Shown here in pieces: positions 19,967 to 59,114 of a DNA stretch of 64,000 nt. Each line of letters begins with the position of its first letter. Position 1 is the first letter of the stretch. The translations under genes and the position numbers were made by a program. Source of the stretch: Anoplopoma fimbria (taxonomy: Eukaryota; Chordata; Actinopteri; Perciformes; Anoplopomatidae); contig NC_072465.1 of the NCBI RefSeq assembly GCF_027596085.1, positions 18,182,207 to 18,246,206 of the forward strand, written 5' to 3'. The notes beneath the pieces are model-generated. The model was given only the letters and a program-made list of their open reading frames with translations. It had not been told where the DNA came from and searched no databases.

Positions 19967-22900
19967 GTGAGTATCAGCCCATGACCAGGTGTACTGGTTT
20001 AGCACTGTGTTCTGGTCCAGAAGCTCCCAGTCTAACGTACCCCAACAGCTTCACCAACTCCACCTTTAAAATATTTTAAACAGGATGTTAAATTAGACTA
20101 CTAATATATTTCACAGTTTTTACACATTTTACAATATTTTTGTCATTCAAGACATAAGGGTTAAACATTTAATTTACTTTCTTGTTTCTTGCTTCTCAAA
20201 TGTGAGGATTTGCTAAAGTCAGTTTTGGTTTAAATAAATTGTAATGGGCATTTGTCACAGTTTTCAGTTATAGAGCAAATTATTAGTGAATTCATGTATA
20301 ATAATGGTAGTGAAATATTCTTTACAGTGAAGTAGGACACATCTTGAGTACAGCCGTCAAACTTTTGAAATTAGCAATATTTGCATATTCATAGATTCTG
20401 GATCTATTTTAAAGAGGTAGAAACAGGTGATGCAATTTTAGGAATTTCTAACTTGGTAATTGAAAAAAAGACTTACAAGACACAAATTAAAACTTATAAA
20501 ATGTCTTAAAACATGGGTACATCCCAAGTCTCTTATTTGTCGTTTCCTCGCTCCTCGCTTGAACCGGAAGTCGTTCTGCGCCGCCATACTGCCGGCCGTC
20601 CCAAAGCTCTTATTACAGCACCGAGGAGCGAGGAGCGAGGAGAGAGGAGCGAGGAGAGATCTCCGAGGAGCCATGAGCGAGGATGCACGAGATCATCCTT
20701 TCAGGAAGTGTTGTGAGGGCCGACACGCCCCCTCATCGTTCATCTGTTATCTGATCGTACTGATCTGATACAACTCATCATCACTGGAGATTCATACCAG
20801 AGTGATGACAGATGACAGATTGAATGGATTAAAGTTAGAAAGAGAGTTAAAGAGTTGGAGAGTCTGTCTGTTTGTCAGTAGAAACACTTTATACATAATG
20901 TATCTTCATTTCCATTCATTCATATGAGGCTAATAATTCCCGAGTGTCATGTTGGATGAGTTATGTAATTCCAATTTACCCCGAAACATTGAGCCTAATA
21001 AATTAATTCCAGTGTTTAGGAGAAACCATAATCATATTCTGGAATATTTAATAATGACATCACAATCCGAATTTCAAAACATACAGACGTTAATAATTAA
21101 TAAATAAGACAAACGCATTTCGCCGGTAGAAATCGGTGAGCTGCGCTTATGAGCAGGACACAGAACACAGTAAAAAATACCAAGAACACAGTATAAATAC
21201 CAAGAACACAGTATAAATACCAAGAACACAGTATAAATACCAGTGGTGTATTGTAACGAAGTAGAAATACTTCGTTACTGTACTTAAGTCGTTTTTTTGG
21301 ATATCTGTACTTTACTTTACTATTTATATTTCTGTTGACTTTCACTTTTACTTCACTACATTTTGCAAAGAAAACTGATACTTTGACTCCGATACATTTC
21401 CCCTGAAACCTTCGTTATTCGCTACAAAATCAAATCTATCTTTAGAAAAAAAAATGAATCATGAGACCAACGTCGGGGACTGTGGTGGAACACAGACTGC
21501 AAGCAAGCAGGTTAGTGAATCAGTGGTCCTAGCTAGCAAGTTAAATCATTGGTTAATCACGTTAATGCGCAATTGCAAACACGTGCTCTCAAAGCCGCGT
21601 TTGTTGATGCCCAGTGATGCCAGCTAGCGAGCGACCACATGAGTAGAATTCCACTCTACGATGACTGGTTTCATGATGGAAGCAGAAACGGAAGCACCTG
21701 CTACTCCCGCAACAAACCACGGTGGAGACGAAGACCAACACCTGTGGCCATATTTGCGAGAAATGTTTTCTTATGTTGGAGTGAAAGACTCTTCGTACCG
21801 GATGAAGTGCCTCTTATGCTTACCCAAAGCTACTGAAATATTGGCATTCACTTATTTATTAAATACACAGTTTGTTAAACAGGTAACAGGCTGCAGAGAG
21901 AAATACATTTATACTCTGGCAGTGATGATGACTTTGTGTTATTATTAATATGAGTACAGTGATTACTTTGTGTCATTATTAATATTAGTACAGTGATGAT
22001 TACTGTGTTTCATTATTAATATTAGTACAGTGATGATTACTTTGTGTCTTTATTAATATTAGTACAGTGATGATTACTTTGTTTCATTATTAATATGAGT
22101 ACAGTGATGATTACTTTGTGTCTTTATTAATATTAGTACAGTGATGATTACTGTGTTTCATTATTAATATTAGTACAGTGATGATTACTTTGTGTCATTA
22201 TTAATATTAGTACAGTGATGATTACTTTGTTTCATTATTAATACTAGTACAGTGATGATTACTTTGTTTCATTATTAATATTAGTACAGTGATGATTACT
22301 TTGTTTCACTATTAATACTAGTACAGTGATGATTACTTTGTTTCATTATTAATATTAGTATAGTGTGCAGACATACAATCAAAAGTCTCTCCAGCTGTTA
22401 GAGCAGACTGACAGCTGATCAGCTGTGATCAGCGGCCGCCGTCATCAGAAAACAGACGTCGCTTCACGTGATGCTTCAGAGGAAAGGACGTCTCATGTCT
22501 CTTAAAACACATTTCCTCGTTTCCTCTCTCCTTGATTGGTTTCCTTGCGTCTCTCCATGCATCCCTGGTGGGCGGGACTAAGACGCAAGGAAAAGACTCA
22601 AGTGAGGGAATCGAGGAGGCAATTTAAGAGACTTGGGATGTACCCCATATCTTGAGGGGATCTTTCAAATCATTTTTTCCCCCCAAACTATACGGCTGCT
22701 CTGCCATCTTTCCCCATGCCCCATGCTCACCTGACTCACTGAGATTCTATCATTTTTTTCTCCCACAGTCTTTCTGACTTTCCTTTGCATCTCTGAGTCC
22801 TGGCTAACTGAGCAGACCCCACATGGTGATGTTGTTGCCCTGCGCTTCCTGATCTTCCTCAGCCACACATACGGCGGGGTGTTGCTTCTGACCGTACCTC

Positions 22901-23904
22901 TGATTGCAGTGGACACTCTGACCAGACTGCTGTGGCCTCGCTCTGTTGTCGCTCACAGGACCAGGACAGTGAGACAGACAGTGGGCTCTGATGGACAACG
23001 TTGTTATGTTTGGGAGGTAACTGGGGAAGAGGAGGAGGACAGCGAAGACAACAGAAACAAAGAAAAGGGGTTGTCTCATCATGATGTCAGCTACCTCTGC
23101 TGCCTGTCGGTGTGGGTCGTCGTCGCCCTCAATGTCAGGTGGCGATGGAAGCGGGAGGAGGCGTGGGCTGCTGACTGTTTGCACACAACCAACTCCCTCG
23201 TCAGATGCTTGCCCAACCTGTTAAGCCCCATGTCCAGCACTTTGAATCCCTGCTGGGGCATAACCTTCCTCTCCGTCCTCCTGCTCCTCCTGACCGTGAG
23301 CACAGGTCTGCACTGTCGACACCGGGCCCCTGCACAGACGACGAGGACGCGCACAGAGAAACGTGGAGTTAACAATAACGACAGCGACAGTCGCTGGCAA
23401 GACCTCGCCTCTGCAATGTCTGGGCCCTCCAAGCCTCCGAACACTGGGATGCCGGAGCCGGAGCCAGCACTGTGTGTTGACCCAGGGAAAACAGAGAGCA
23501 GCTGCACTGTTCACAGAGCGTATTCCTGGAACGGCGTGCAGATGTCGGCACATCACCATGGAGACTTTGTTTTCATCTCCCCTGAATGTTTGTCTGCAGA
23601 GAGAAGAGGACAGGAGCACGAACGGACAAAGAATTGTATACCTTTGACATTTATCACAGAGGACGTGGATGCACAAAACAGGAGCCAAAGTGGGTGGGGA
23701 CAGTGGGGTTTTCCCTGCCCTGGGGTGAATGTGATAGGGTTCGTCTGTGTGCTCTTCATCTTTGTGCTGCCTCTAAACCTCAGTGTGAACATTCTTCTGA
23801 TCAGGACTATAGAGACTCTGCTGGAGCTGTGTATCAAATATTTACTTTCATCTGCAGCAAACACAAGCAATGCATCCACCTCTCACAATGAAACGCTTGT
23901 ATAA
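19819..23904 (+). CDS. GPR160-like orphan multi-pass membrane protein
   Basis: Two coding exons, 19819-19966 (148 nt) and 22769-23904 (1136 nt), join in phase 1 to give 427 aa. The ATG sits in CCATGG right after an acceptor. Hydrophobic segments lie at about residues 4-27, 33-58 and 71-103, then a [19 protein letters not shown] segment, a [19 protein letters not shown] segment and a long [20 protein letters not shown] segment. TM2 reads [15 protein letters not shown] with Asp45 where rhodopsin-like receptors keep one. TM3 reads [18 protein letters not shown]; human GPR160, from memory, has SFTYGFLHYPVFLTACID, with the same S-x-T-Y-G and an Asp 13 residues after the Gly. I infer an orphan GPCR-like protein at the plasma membrane; ligand and signalling are unknown. 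Odd points: an acidic loop (EEEEDSEDN), a long Ser/Arg-rich loop, a weak or absent TM7, and N-x-S/T sites at the C-terminus. Confidence is high that this is a gene and moderate for the family. Confidence 0.6.
20175..20235 (+). repeat. TAGGGCTGCAAC-family repeat fragment
   Basis: It contains GCTTCTCAAATGTGAGGATT, the internal word shared with the repeat copies at 45.6 and 59.4 kb. Confidence 0.4.
21181..21240. repeat. 20-bp minisatellite, three exact units
   Basis: Three exact copies of CAAGAACACAGTATAAATAC, with a diverged fourth unit just upstream from about 21160. Confidence 0.97.
21241..21900 (+). mobile_element. hAT transposon 5' end with BED-finger fragment
   Basis: It starts CAGTGGTGTATTGTAACGAA, the hAT terminal pattern CAGTGGTG, followed by the TTACTGTACTTAAG words of fish hAT elements. 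At 21661-21840 an open frame gives [16 protein letters not shown] and [12 protein letters not shown], a BED-type zinc-finger start of a hAT transposase (W..L...F and Cys-x2-Cys). The frame then ends without the catalytic domain, and no matching CACCACTG end was found, so this is a truncated copy. Confidence 0.65.
21921..22364. repeat. 37-bp minisatellite, about 12 units
   Basis: The unit is TATTAGTACAGTGATGATTA followed by CTTTGTTTCATTATTAA. It repeats with small changes (TTTGTGTC, TGAGTACA, ATACTAGT) up to the end of the array. It lies inside the 2.13-kb transposon, between the hAT fragment and the transposon's right end. Confidence 0.95.
22769..23904 (+). CDS. GPR160-like coding exon 2
   Basis: The acceptor TTTTTTCTCCCACAG ends at 22768. 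The exon encodes the rest of TM2 through the stop TAA at 23902-23904. The open frame of 1134 nt, with codon use unlike the AT-rich surroundings, supports a real exon. Confidence 0.7.
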
Positions 23905-24064
23905 AACCAGACTAGTGAGAAGCAAAAGTGGACGCTGATTGAAGGCTAGGTGCAACAGGATAAGCAGATTAATATTGCATGTGTGCAGACAGGAGGTCTA
24001 CCTGTCAACACTGGCTTGAATAGAGTGTAAATAAGCATTTCTGAGCAGCTATTCACATGGGAAG

Positions 24065-24070
24065 AATAAA
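24065..24070 (+). terminator. Polyadenylation signal of the GPR160-like gene
   Basis: AATAAA lies 160 bp after the stop codon on the coding strand. Confidence 0.55.
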
Positions 24071-24639
24071 ATGAAGAAACTGCTGAAAGGTACAGAGGAG
24101 TCATGTTGAGGCGTGCTTGGTAGTAAGGCACTAAACTAGAGAGAAACAGGCGGCTGGAAGGCCTGTTTTTATTGTTCAGAGCCTCAAGATCTGCAGCGAT
24201 TTGTCATTACTCAATGGGTTATAGAACCAGCCTCTCCAAAGTAAATAAGACTAATCCAGATGCAAACTTTGTTTTCAAAGCAGTCATATGAAGTGTTCTG
24301 ATGCTGCATCACATACACCCTACATAAAGCAATATAAATAAATACTGAGTGACTTGAGGGTGGACCACAAACTCTTTGTAGTTTTGTCTTTGTTCTTAAA
24401 CCAGTTTGTGTGAAAGGATTGTACTAGTCCTCAGCACTGAAAAGTCCTTTAGTCAAGTAATGTACTTTAAGTATAATGTAAGGCACTTTTGTTCACATTT
24501 ATACTTCTGTTCCACTACATTTCAGGTAGAAATGCATGTATTTGAACAGTGACTTTTATGCTTAAGAATTTACATTAACAGTTTCACCAAAGAGAGATTT
24601 GTCTTCTGAACCTCTCATATAGCTTCACTTAAATACCCA

Positions 24640-25000
24640 TTTAAAGGCTAAAATAGGTCAAACTATTCAAAATCTTGGCCAGCAACAACAATATAATGTT
24701 GCTGACTCATTGATACACCATTCTTAATTATATTATATTGTTCAATATAATATTCTAATCCCATAAACATAAAGTTACAGCCAGCTGCCTTTTAGCTTAA
24801 TTTAGCATAGCATTAAAACTGCTAACAGGGGCAACATGAATTAAACAAGCCCACCAGCACATCTAGCTCACTGATAAACATGTTATTTATGTTATTTCTG
24901 TAAAATATTTGCTTCAATCCGTACAAAAGACCTTGTTTTTACATTGTGTGCAGTGACTTCCTCTCTGCTGGTTGCCTGGCAACCGCACTGTATGACAAGT
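24640..25000. mobile_element. Worn fold-back MITE copy
   Basis: It contains GGTCAAACTATTC at one end and the family words TTAGCTTAATTTAGCATA, CACCAGCACATCTAGCTCAC, AATCCGTACAAAA and GACTTCCT. The order matches the element family at 11.56 and 34.7 kb. The far end is lost. Confidence 0.5.
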
Positions 25001-27545
25001 CTTCAACAAGTTGCTGAACCTGTCGAGACATAATGTTAGTTCCCCTAAACCACAGGTGGTGTTTTTACTTCTGTTTTTTGAATGGAAGAAACAAACGAGA
25101 TGTAACATGTTTAATAATGAGGGAGCTTCGGAGGTGGTTGTTGTGACCTTTGAGGCTGCGTGCTGTTTAAAGGACAGACAAGAATGGCCTCTCCTGACTC
25201 GGTGGACTGGGCCGATTTAAAGAACTGGATCCAGGCGACGAGTGGTCTCGGCTGTTCCTGTAAATAAAACACAGATAGATATAGTGTGTATGTGGATAAT
25301 CTCAACGTGGCACGGCCTCCTTGTTCTCACATGTAGGACTCACCAAGCCTGCGAGCCGTCAGGTGTTGCAGCTTAAGGTGAGCAGGGACACAGATGTCAA
25401 CACCAGAGGGCACTCTGGTACAACAACAACTCAGAGCGACTAACACCAAAGACCTTGAAGCCCCCTACATGTTTGATAGATGAGCTTTGGGAAGTAACAT
25501 GAGAAGGATGAAGCGGATTCTGCAGACAAAAGACTGCACATTTAGGTTTACTGAGCCTCAGGGCAAAGTAAACGGACTGCACAACTCCTCTTTCAAAGTG
25601 CAGAGACCCGTGCAGGAAAATACTAAAACAGCAGCATGAGGTTAAATGAGAGGTTCACGTTCATTATGTCTGCGTGTCCATGCTATTTTAAGGACAGATG
25701 GAGATAGTGTTAAAGCCCAGATGTATCCAAAGGAAAATTATTGCTTCAGACAGAGGGTTAATGAGTGCAATGGTGCTCAGTGTCTGAGGATATATTTTGC
25801 AATGTTATAATTATATGAATGTCATGAGAAACATCAACTATGTTATTAGGCAAGTAGAGTGGAGGTCATTTTCTTCCTTATAGTGGTTCATTTTATTGCT
25901 TTAGAAAAAAATCCACGGGTAATTTAACTGCTCCCAGAAAGATGAATAAAATTGCAAAGCACATATAGATATCCCTTATATTCATTTAAAATATTCACAA
26001 GAACAAAAGCTATAACTTACAACAGACTGCTAAAATAACTTAAATATGTGGTATTCCTGTAGATATTCCAATGTTTGAACATGTTTTTGTATATAAAATG
26101 AGGAAAAATAACCAGAGAAGTGCAATTCTATAACTCCACCATGATGAATAGACCTACTGTAATACATCCTCCAGGGCACTAAACAGTGTAGGGCTGCAAC
26201 TTAAGTATGTCTTTTATCTTAGTTAATGTTCAGATTGAACAGATTGATTAAGAATGTCAGACTATCCAACCAACACTCCAAAACCTAAATATACCTTATT
26301 TTTAATAATGTAAAAGAGAGAGAAAACGAGATATTTGACAAGCTGGAACCAGGAATTGTTTGGTATTTTTGCTTGCTAAATTACTTAAATGATATATCAA
26401 TTACAACAACAGTTGGTGATAAACTTTTGTTGTTTTTATTGTTGTTGTTTAATCTTTAAGCCTTAAGCATTATTCAACCTGATACATAGTCCTAAAACAT
26501 GTATAATAATATGGATGATGTATCTGGTGGTTTGTGCCACTAGCGTTATAACTATAGTTCTTGTTCTTTAACTGTGAGTGATAGCAAAAGTGAGCCTTCA
26601 TTTCTGCTTTTTCCATCGCTTACAAGATTAAAAACCTTACACTCGCGCCTCAGGAGGGCCACATCAGACTGAAATCAGATAAAGGTCTCTCAAAGGAGAG
26701 CTCAGTGACTTTCTAATGGACACTTTCCCCTCAGGTAAAAATGTCTATTACAGAATGGACACCTTCTCCTCGGTCTCAATCACAGGAGTGAGAGGAGAAA
26801 AGTACCCGGAATCAAAGCTGTGGATATGAAGCCACTTGTCCTGAGGGTCTGCTGTGAATAAAAGGCACTCTGCTTCAAACTGCACGGTTTGTTGTGGAAC
26901 AGCTGTAATCATGATGCAACACGACTCAACTTCAGAGTTTGAATCAACAAAGCGGAAGGCTACAAAGTTGCACAAAAAAAACAATACTTTCTCGGTTTCT
27001 GACGCAATGTATGACTCAGTTCTTAGTTTTCTATCAGGATTTCAGATTGAATGATAATTTATGCCCACCAGTTTAACAACCAGTCATTCAAATGCGTCAC
27101 AGATGGCAAATGAAGAGGACCTATTGAAAGCGGCAGCTCACCCGCAGTGAGGGAACACTGAACCCATGCAGACATCTTGTTATTCATCATGTCACATGCC
27201 TGGCCCTCAGCCTATGCCAAAATGGGGAAGGGTAATAAAAAGAGAGCACAGCCTCCCACCTCCCAGCTGGATGGCATAGCAGGACTGAGAGTTTGGCACA
27301 TCTCAACTAAAATTCCTGGCATGAAACTCTTTTTCCTCTGGAACAGGTATTGACAAGCAGAGCCTTCCTACATTTCAAAGAGAACTTGTCTGCCTCCCAG
27401 ATATGTTTCATTTTGAGAGTTTCAATTTCACCTATGTTGATTTTCTTGCTCTCAAATTAACGTGATGGATCATGTTCACTTTCTGGCTAAAGGTAACAAC
27501 ACTATTCCAGTGTCAGTATTAAAGCAAATAGTATGTCCTCTACAG
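25000..27545. other. Intergenic DNA without recognised genes
   Basis: Only the repeat at 26189-26420 is recognisable. 27100-27330 has near-unique, moderately GC-rich sequence with no long open frame. It could be a conserved non-coding element. Confidence 0.4.
26189..26420. mobile_element. TAGGGCTGCAAC-type hAT MITE copy
   Basis: It begins GTAGGGCTGCAACTTAAGTA and holds CCAACACTCCAAAACC and AAGCTGGAACCAGGAA, then ATATATCAATTACAACAACAG. These are the ordered words of a common teleost MITE. Confidence 0.6.
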
Positions 27546-27714
27546 CCCTGGTTCTCTACCTTTTTAGCTTATGCTCTTTAAAATGAAGCATGTCAAACTT
27601 TTCAAAGACAACATTTTTAGGAAGCTTTGAGCACTTGAAGTAAAGATTTATTTGTATCTTATTTCGATAATTGCTTTGAACGTTTGTTCATCTATGGGAA
27701 TCAGAGAAGTCCCA

Positions 27715-28436
27715 CTGACTTTATTGATCCCCTGCCTTTTGATCTAGTGCTTACCAGTAGGTCAAAGTTTTAATTTGTTCAATACAGATAGATTGTATAA
27801 CAGCAGTATCCACGGCAACAGTAAATACACATAAATATACATAACAACAATAGAGATATAGATCTATAGAATACACAATATAAAGAATTGATTAGAATAC
27901 AATGTAAATATATCAAACAATTACAATCTGAAATATAAACATAGGATCAAATACTATTTACATTAGAAATAAGTTTGCAAATAGGTGGCAGTTTTTTCTT
28001 TGGAATCAAATTAAATGGGGTAGCGGGAAGTATAATGATGTACAAATCACCATGTGCAGGTTATTGAAGGAGTAAAACAGAGAAACTATAAACCTGAGAG
28101 TTCTCTGTTAGACAGCGGAGGTGTTGTAGATGGTTAATGCCTCGGGAAGGAAAGATTGTATGAATAAGTCTGTTAGAGAGCTCTGCTGACCGTCCAGTAG
28201 GTGGTTGAGAGGGTGGACAGGATTATCCATGATGGGTAACAGTTTGTTCAGTGTCTTCCTCTCCATCACAACTTCAAAGGTGTCTGGTCTGCACCCAATT
28301 ACTGAGCCAGCCTACAGAATCAGTTTATTAAGTCTGTTGGTGTCACCGGCTCCAATGCTGCGACCGTAGCAAAGTAAAGTGCACTGGTCACCACAGACTT
28401 ATAGAATATTTCTAACATCTTGCTGCAGAAGTGGGG
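27715..28436 (-). mobile_element. Non-LTR retrotransposon fragment (Rex1/L2-like), 3' end of reverse transcriptase ORF
   Basis: On the minus strand, broken frames encode FYKSVVTSALYFATVA, GSVIGCRPDTFEVVMERKTL, LLPIMDNPVHPLNHLL and SFLPEA. These are the C-terminal motifs after the reverse transcriptase domain of fish L2/Rex1-type LINEs (F..S...S.L, DN..HPL, SFLP.A). A frameshift and a stop show it is dead. The region to 27715 is AT-rich tail, ending near a GGGGATCAATAAAG word. Confidence 0.65.
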
Positions 28437-28439
28437 TAA

Positions 28440-28685
28440 TTTGTTGGTTTATGACCAAATATACCAAATAATACCAAATGCTAATGACGTTCCCATTGTG
28501 TTTAGAGCTAATTAGGTGATGTTAGCATGCTAATGTGCTATGACATGGTTAACATTACACCCGCTAAACATCTGCATGTTTTCATTGTGACCTTTTTAGC
28601 ATGCTTACGTCAGCATTTAGCTCAAAGCATCACTGTGCCTAAGCAAAACCTCACAGAGCTGCTCTAGTGCAGGCCTTTTATCTAA
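28440..28685. repeat. Interspersed repeat (GTTAGCATGCTAA type)
   Basis: It contains GATGTTAGCATGCTAATGTG, TTTAGCTCAAAGCATCACTG and CCTCACAGAGCTGCT. I remember these words as a widespread percomorph repeat of unknown class. Confidence 0.5.
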
Positions 28686-31600
28686 AAATATGGGTCAACC
28701 TCGCACCAAATTGGTCTGGTCCAATACTGGAGAGGGGAAATACCTTTCAAATATGACATAATCATCGTTACTAGGGCGGATGGCCATTTTGATGCTGGCC
28801 ATGACATGACCTTATCCATATTTATTATATTTATATGTTTATATTATTTATTATTAAGTACAATTCAGTGTGTGACCTATCAGTTATTCATTCAGTCATG
28901 GCTACTGCAGACTGTTCTGATTTGGTATAAAAATCTGCGTTGATGCTGTACAGGATACAGATAAAGAGACACACTGATTTTTGCAGTAATTTATTGTACA
29001 TTAAAACATTACCCACAAACCTCAGCTGCAGCTAAAGCACACTAAAGTGTATTCACACAATGATGGGTGCACAGCGGCCATCATCAAAAGACACAATCAT
29101 CATTATAATCATTAAAAGTGTCATAGTTATCATCATCATCATAAATTGTTTTGACAATTCACGTCATCAACACCACCACCAGTAACCCAACACCACCTCA
29201 CAATAATCTCCTTCTTAATATTCAACAGAAAGTCTTTAATGAAGCAGAGTCCAATGACGTCTGCAACACAGCAAACTGGGGTCAAATGTAAGCATTTGTT
29301 TTGAAGCACCAGCTGGCTGGGACTTACTTCTCAAGGGCAACAAAGTCTCAATCAGAGAGAAGTAAAATGACTTAATCTGTCCTGATTGTCTAAAACCATC
29401 TGGTAATTATTATAATCACACATAATTACATAAATCCTGTCTCACAAAACTAAAGATTTACAGAATGATCTGGATGAATCTGATGAGTAATTCAGAGGAA
29501 AGAAGACCTGTAGATCTGCTTCTTGAAAACAGGCTCCTGCACATTTGTGCGAGTTAAAACAAATACCAAGAATATTTTGCAGATGCTTCACATTTGACCC
29601 TAGTTTGCTTCATACTGCACATATCGGAATCACATCCTATAAAAACAAGGGCACTGCCCCAATTTTCTTTTACATGGACAACACAGACAACACACACACA
29701 AATGCAAAGATGTACAGCGGAAAAAGGAAGAGTGAGGTGATTTTATTTTTGTTGGGTCTTTTTGACGGATTTACCAAAGTTCTACCTGATTCCAAAGTAT
29801 TTTGTAATAATCACTTTTGGCTGGTGCTCGGGGGGCCAGATGGGCTTTAGCAGGCACAACCAAAGCTGGATTTAAAAATTACAGCTGAACCTGGCCGCAC
29901 AAACATACCCGTGCACATGTCCACCCACCCACAGACACATTTCTCAATATGCTGGACTTGGCTGAGCGAGCAGAGCCTCCTAGAGCAGATTCTGCAGCAC
30001 TTGTGTACAAATAATGATGAACAAGAGCACTTGAGGCACCTGGGGCGAAGTAATAAACATGGTTGAGCCTCAGGGGGAAATATCATGGATTCAGACAGCA
30101 GCAGCCTTGGGAATGCCAGACGCACAGGAATAGCATGTTTAGCGCCAGAGTCAATCCGTCCATCAACATGTTCCGTGATAATTGCCATTTCCCAAAACAT
30201 ACAGCTTGATTTCATTTATTGTTATATGATTTAAAATAAGAGAGATCAGTTGGTGTCTGTAGAATTTTTGTAATAATTCATCTTTAACCTTTTAGATTCT
30301 CAGATCTCAGGAGTTAAGCTTTTACAACAACAGGGCTTTTCACACTGCACTTGGCCCTGGGCTGAGGGAGCTTTCACACCGGCACATTCCAAAGAGGGCT
30401 GACGCCGACTTTAGCCTAGGGCTCGCATGTGCTGCTTCGGAGCCGGGTCAGACTAGAGTTTGTGTGGTTATCTTCTGGAAATCGACTTAACACAGGGCTA
30501 AAAGTTGCCAGTGTGAAACCGGGCTAAAGTAAATGTGATTTGCGTCATGTTTTGCTGTCTAATTGGAGTAGTCACGCGTCATTCTAGAATATAAAGCCAA
30601 GTCACATGTTCCAACTGACATTTAACCCAGGGTTAGCATAACAGCATTATGGATCATATAGTCCTGGGCTAAGTTAACGCTGGGTTTACAATGTGCGTGT
30701 GAAAAGCAGCAAAGTTATCCCAGGGTCAACTCTTAGCCCAGGGCTAAGGATAGTACAGCAGTGTGAAAAGGTCATAGAGGTCTCCACCTCATGGGGCTCT
30801 CTGTCTACTCAGACTACATGATTTAACATTCTTTTGTTTTTAAGAAAAACTAATCAAACATCATGACTGAAAGACAGACATGTTCTTAAAATCAACATTG
30901 AAGTGGACAGAAAAACCAAACAGGTATAGTGTATGCTGATGGCTAGCATACTTTGAGGTTATGATGTGGAAACTTAAACATGAGCCAGCATGATGAGAGA
31001 CTTATATCTTTTAACCCTTGATACTTTATATACAAACATGCAAATCCTCCATCAGTAGCAGCATATTTCTGGACAATCTCCAATTCTAAAACAGACTTTT
31101 CTACCACACATGGGTAGGGCCGGGCGGTGGATAAGGATGGGTAGCCTATGAACTACTTTTTGATTCATTTCATTGCTTTTGTTCTAGGAGACGTGGATAA
31201 TCGCTGCTGCACTTAGAACAAGAGCTTTTCCTGCCATGATAATGAATGAACAGTGGACATGTGGACGTGACCTGCAGGAAGAAAACAAGGTCATGGTCTC
31301 AGACAGGAGTAAAAAGTGCCAACAGGCCTGGAGTTCAAGGTCTACTGCTGGACAAACAAAAGCCGAGTGCTGTCAAACACATTCCACACACAAAGCTAAG
31401 CCAACTGTACAGCACAGAGAAGAAGAGTGACCGGTCTTCAGTGTCCTCTTGCCTGGAAAGAGAAGAAAACGCCAAGACGGACAAGCCTGGAGCTTGATGG
31501 GAAGAGCGGTGCCCCCTGGCAGTGTGCAAGGTGGGCCTGGGGCTTTAAGAGGGGGGGGGATCTCTTTTTCTCATTTTTTAAACATCTGCCGCAGACCCCA

Positions 31601-31907
31601 GAGGAGCCCAGGGGTACCTCTGTCTCCACTTAGTGTCATCTTTTCAATTAAAGATGTGGAATGAGGCTCAACTGCAGGCCATTATCGCACGGTCGTTTCA
31701 AGTCACACAAAAATAACAGCGTACGTTTTAAGAGCAACATCAAGCACAATTCTTAACTGCACTGAAATAATTAAACATTTCACACACCCTATTAAACATT
31801 TTTTTTTTTTTTTTTAAACTGATTTCTTGCACATCTTTTGAAACCTACAGAAGTCCTGTGAGTTATCCGTCGGGACAATCTTGACCATAGATGTGTGATG
31901 CATCCTC
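28686..31907 (-). other. Trim62 3' flank, possible 3' UTR
   Basis: The nearest AATAAA on the minus strand that I found is at 30215-30220, which would give a 1.7-kb 3' UTR; another is near 28988. A MITE lies at 30336-30770. No exon was recognised. Confidence 0.35.
30336..30770. mobile_element. MITE with CTTTTCACACTGC inverted ends
   Basis: CTTTTCACACTGC at 30336-30348 is matched by its exact reverse complement at 30758-30770. Just inside are inverted copies of GGCCCTGGGCT / AGCCCAGGGCT. At 435 bp without an ORF it is a non-autonomous DNA element. A target duplication was not clear. Confidence 0.65.

Positions 31908-59114
<27,207 letters not shown>

Larger units (their letters stand above)
20515..22645. 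mobile_element. 2.13-kb TIR DNA transposon with nested hAT remnant and minisatellites
   Basis: The left end (20515-20535) and the reversed right end (22625-22645) are identical over 21 bp, beginning GGGTACATCCCAAGTCTCTT. CAT occurs directly outside both ends (20512-20514 and 22646-22648), compatible with a 3-bp target duplication. Subterminal DNA is rich in GAGGAGCGAGGAG and CCTCGTTTCCTC words. No full transposase is present, so it is non-autonomous. It sits in the intron between the two coding exons of the GPR160-like gene. Superfamily is uncertain; a 3-bp duplication and GG start are compatible with PIF/Harbinger-like elements. Confidence 0.8.

Noticed and set aside
21921..22364. CRISPR-like array
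   Set aside because: Units are contiguous 37-bp repeats without unique spacers, in vertebrate DNA.
22879..22881. Start of the receptor at this internal codon
   Set aside because: The codon is GTG inside TM3; the frame extends upstream to a consensus acceptor and joins exon 1 in phase.
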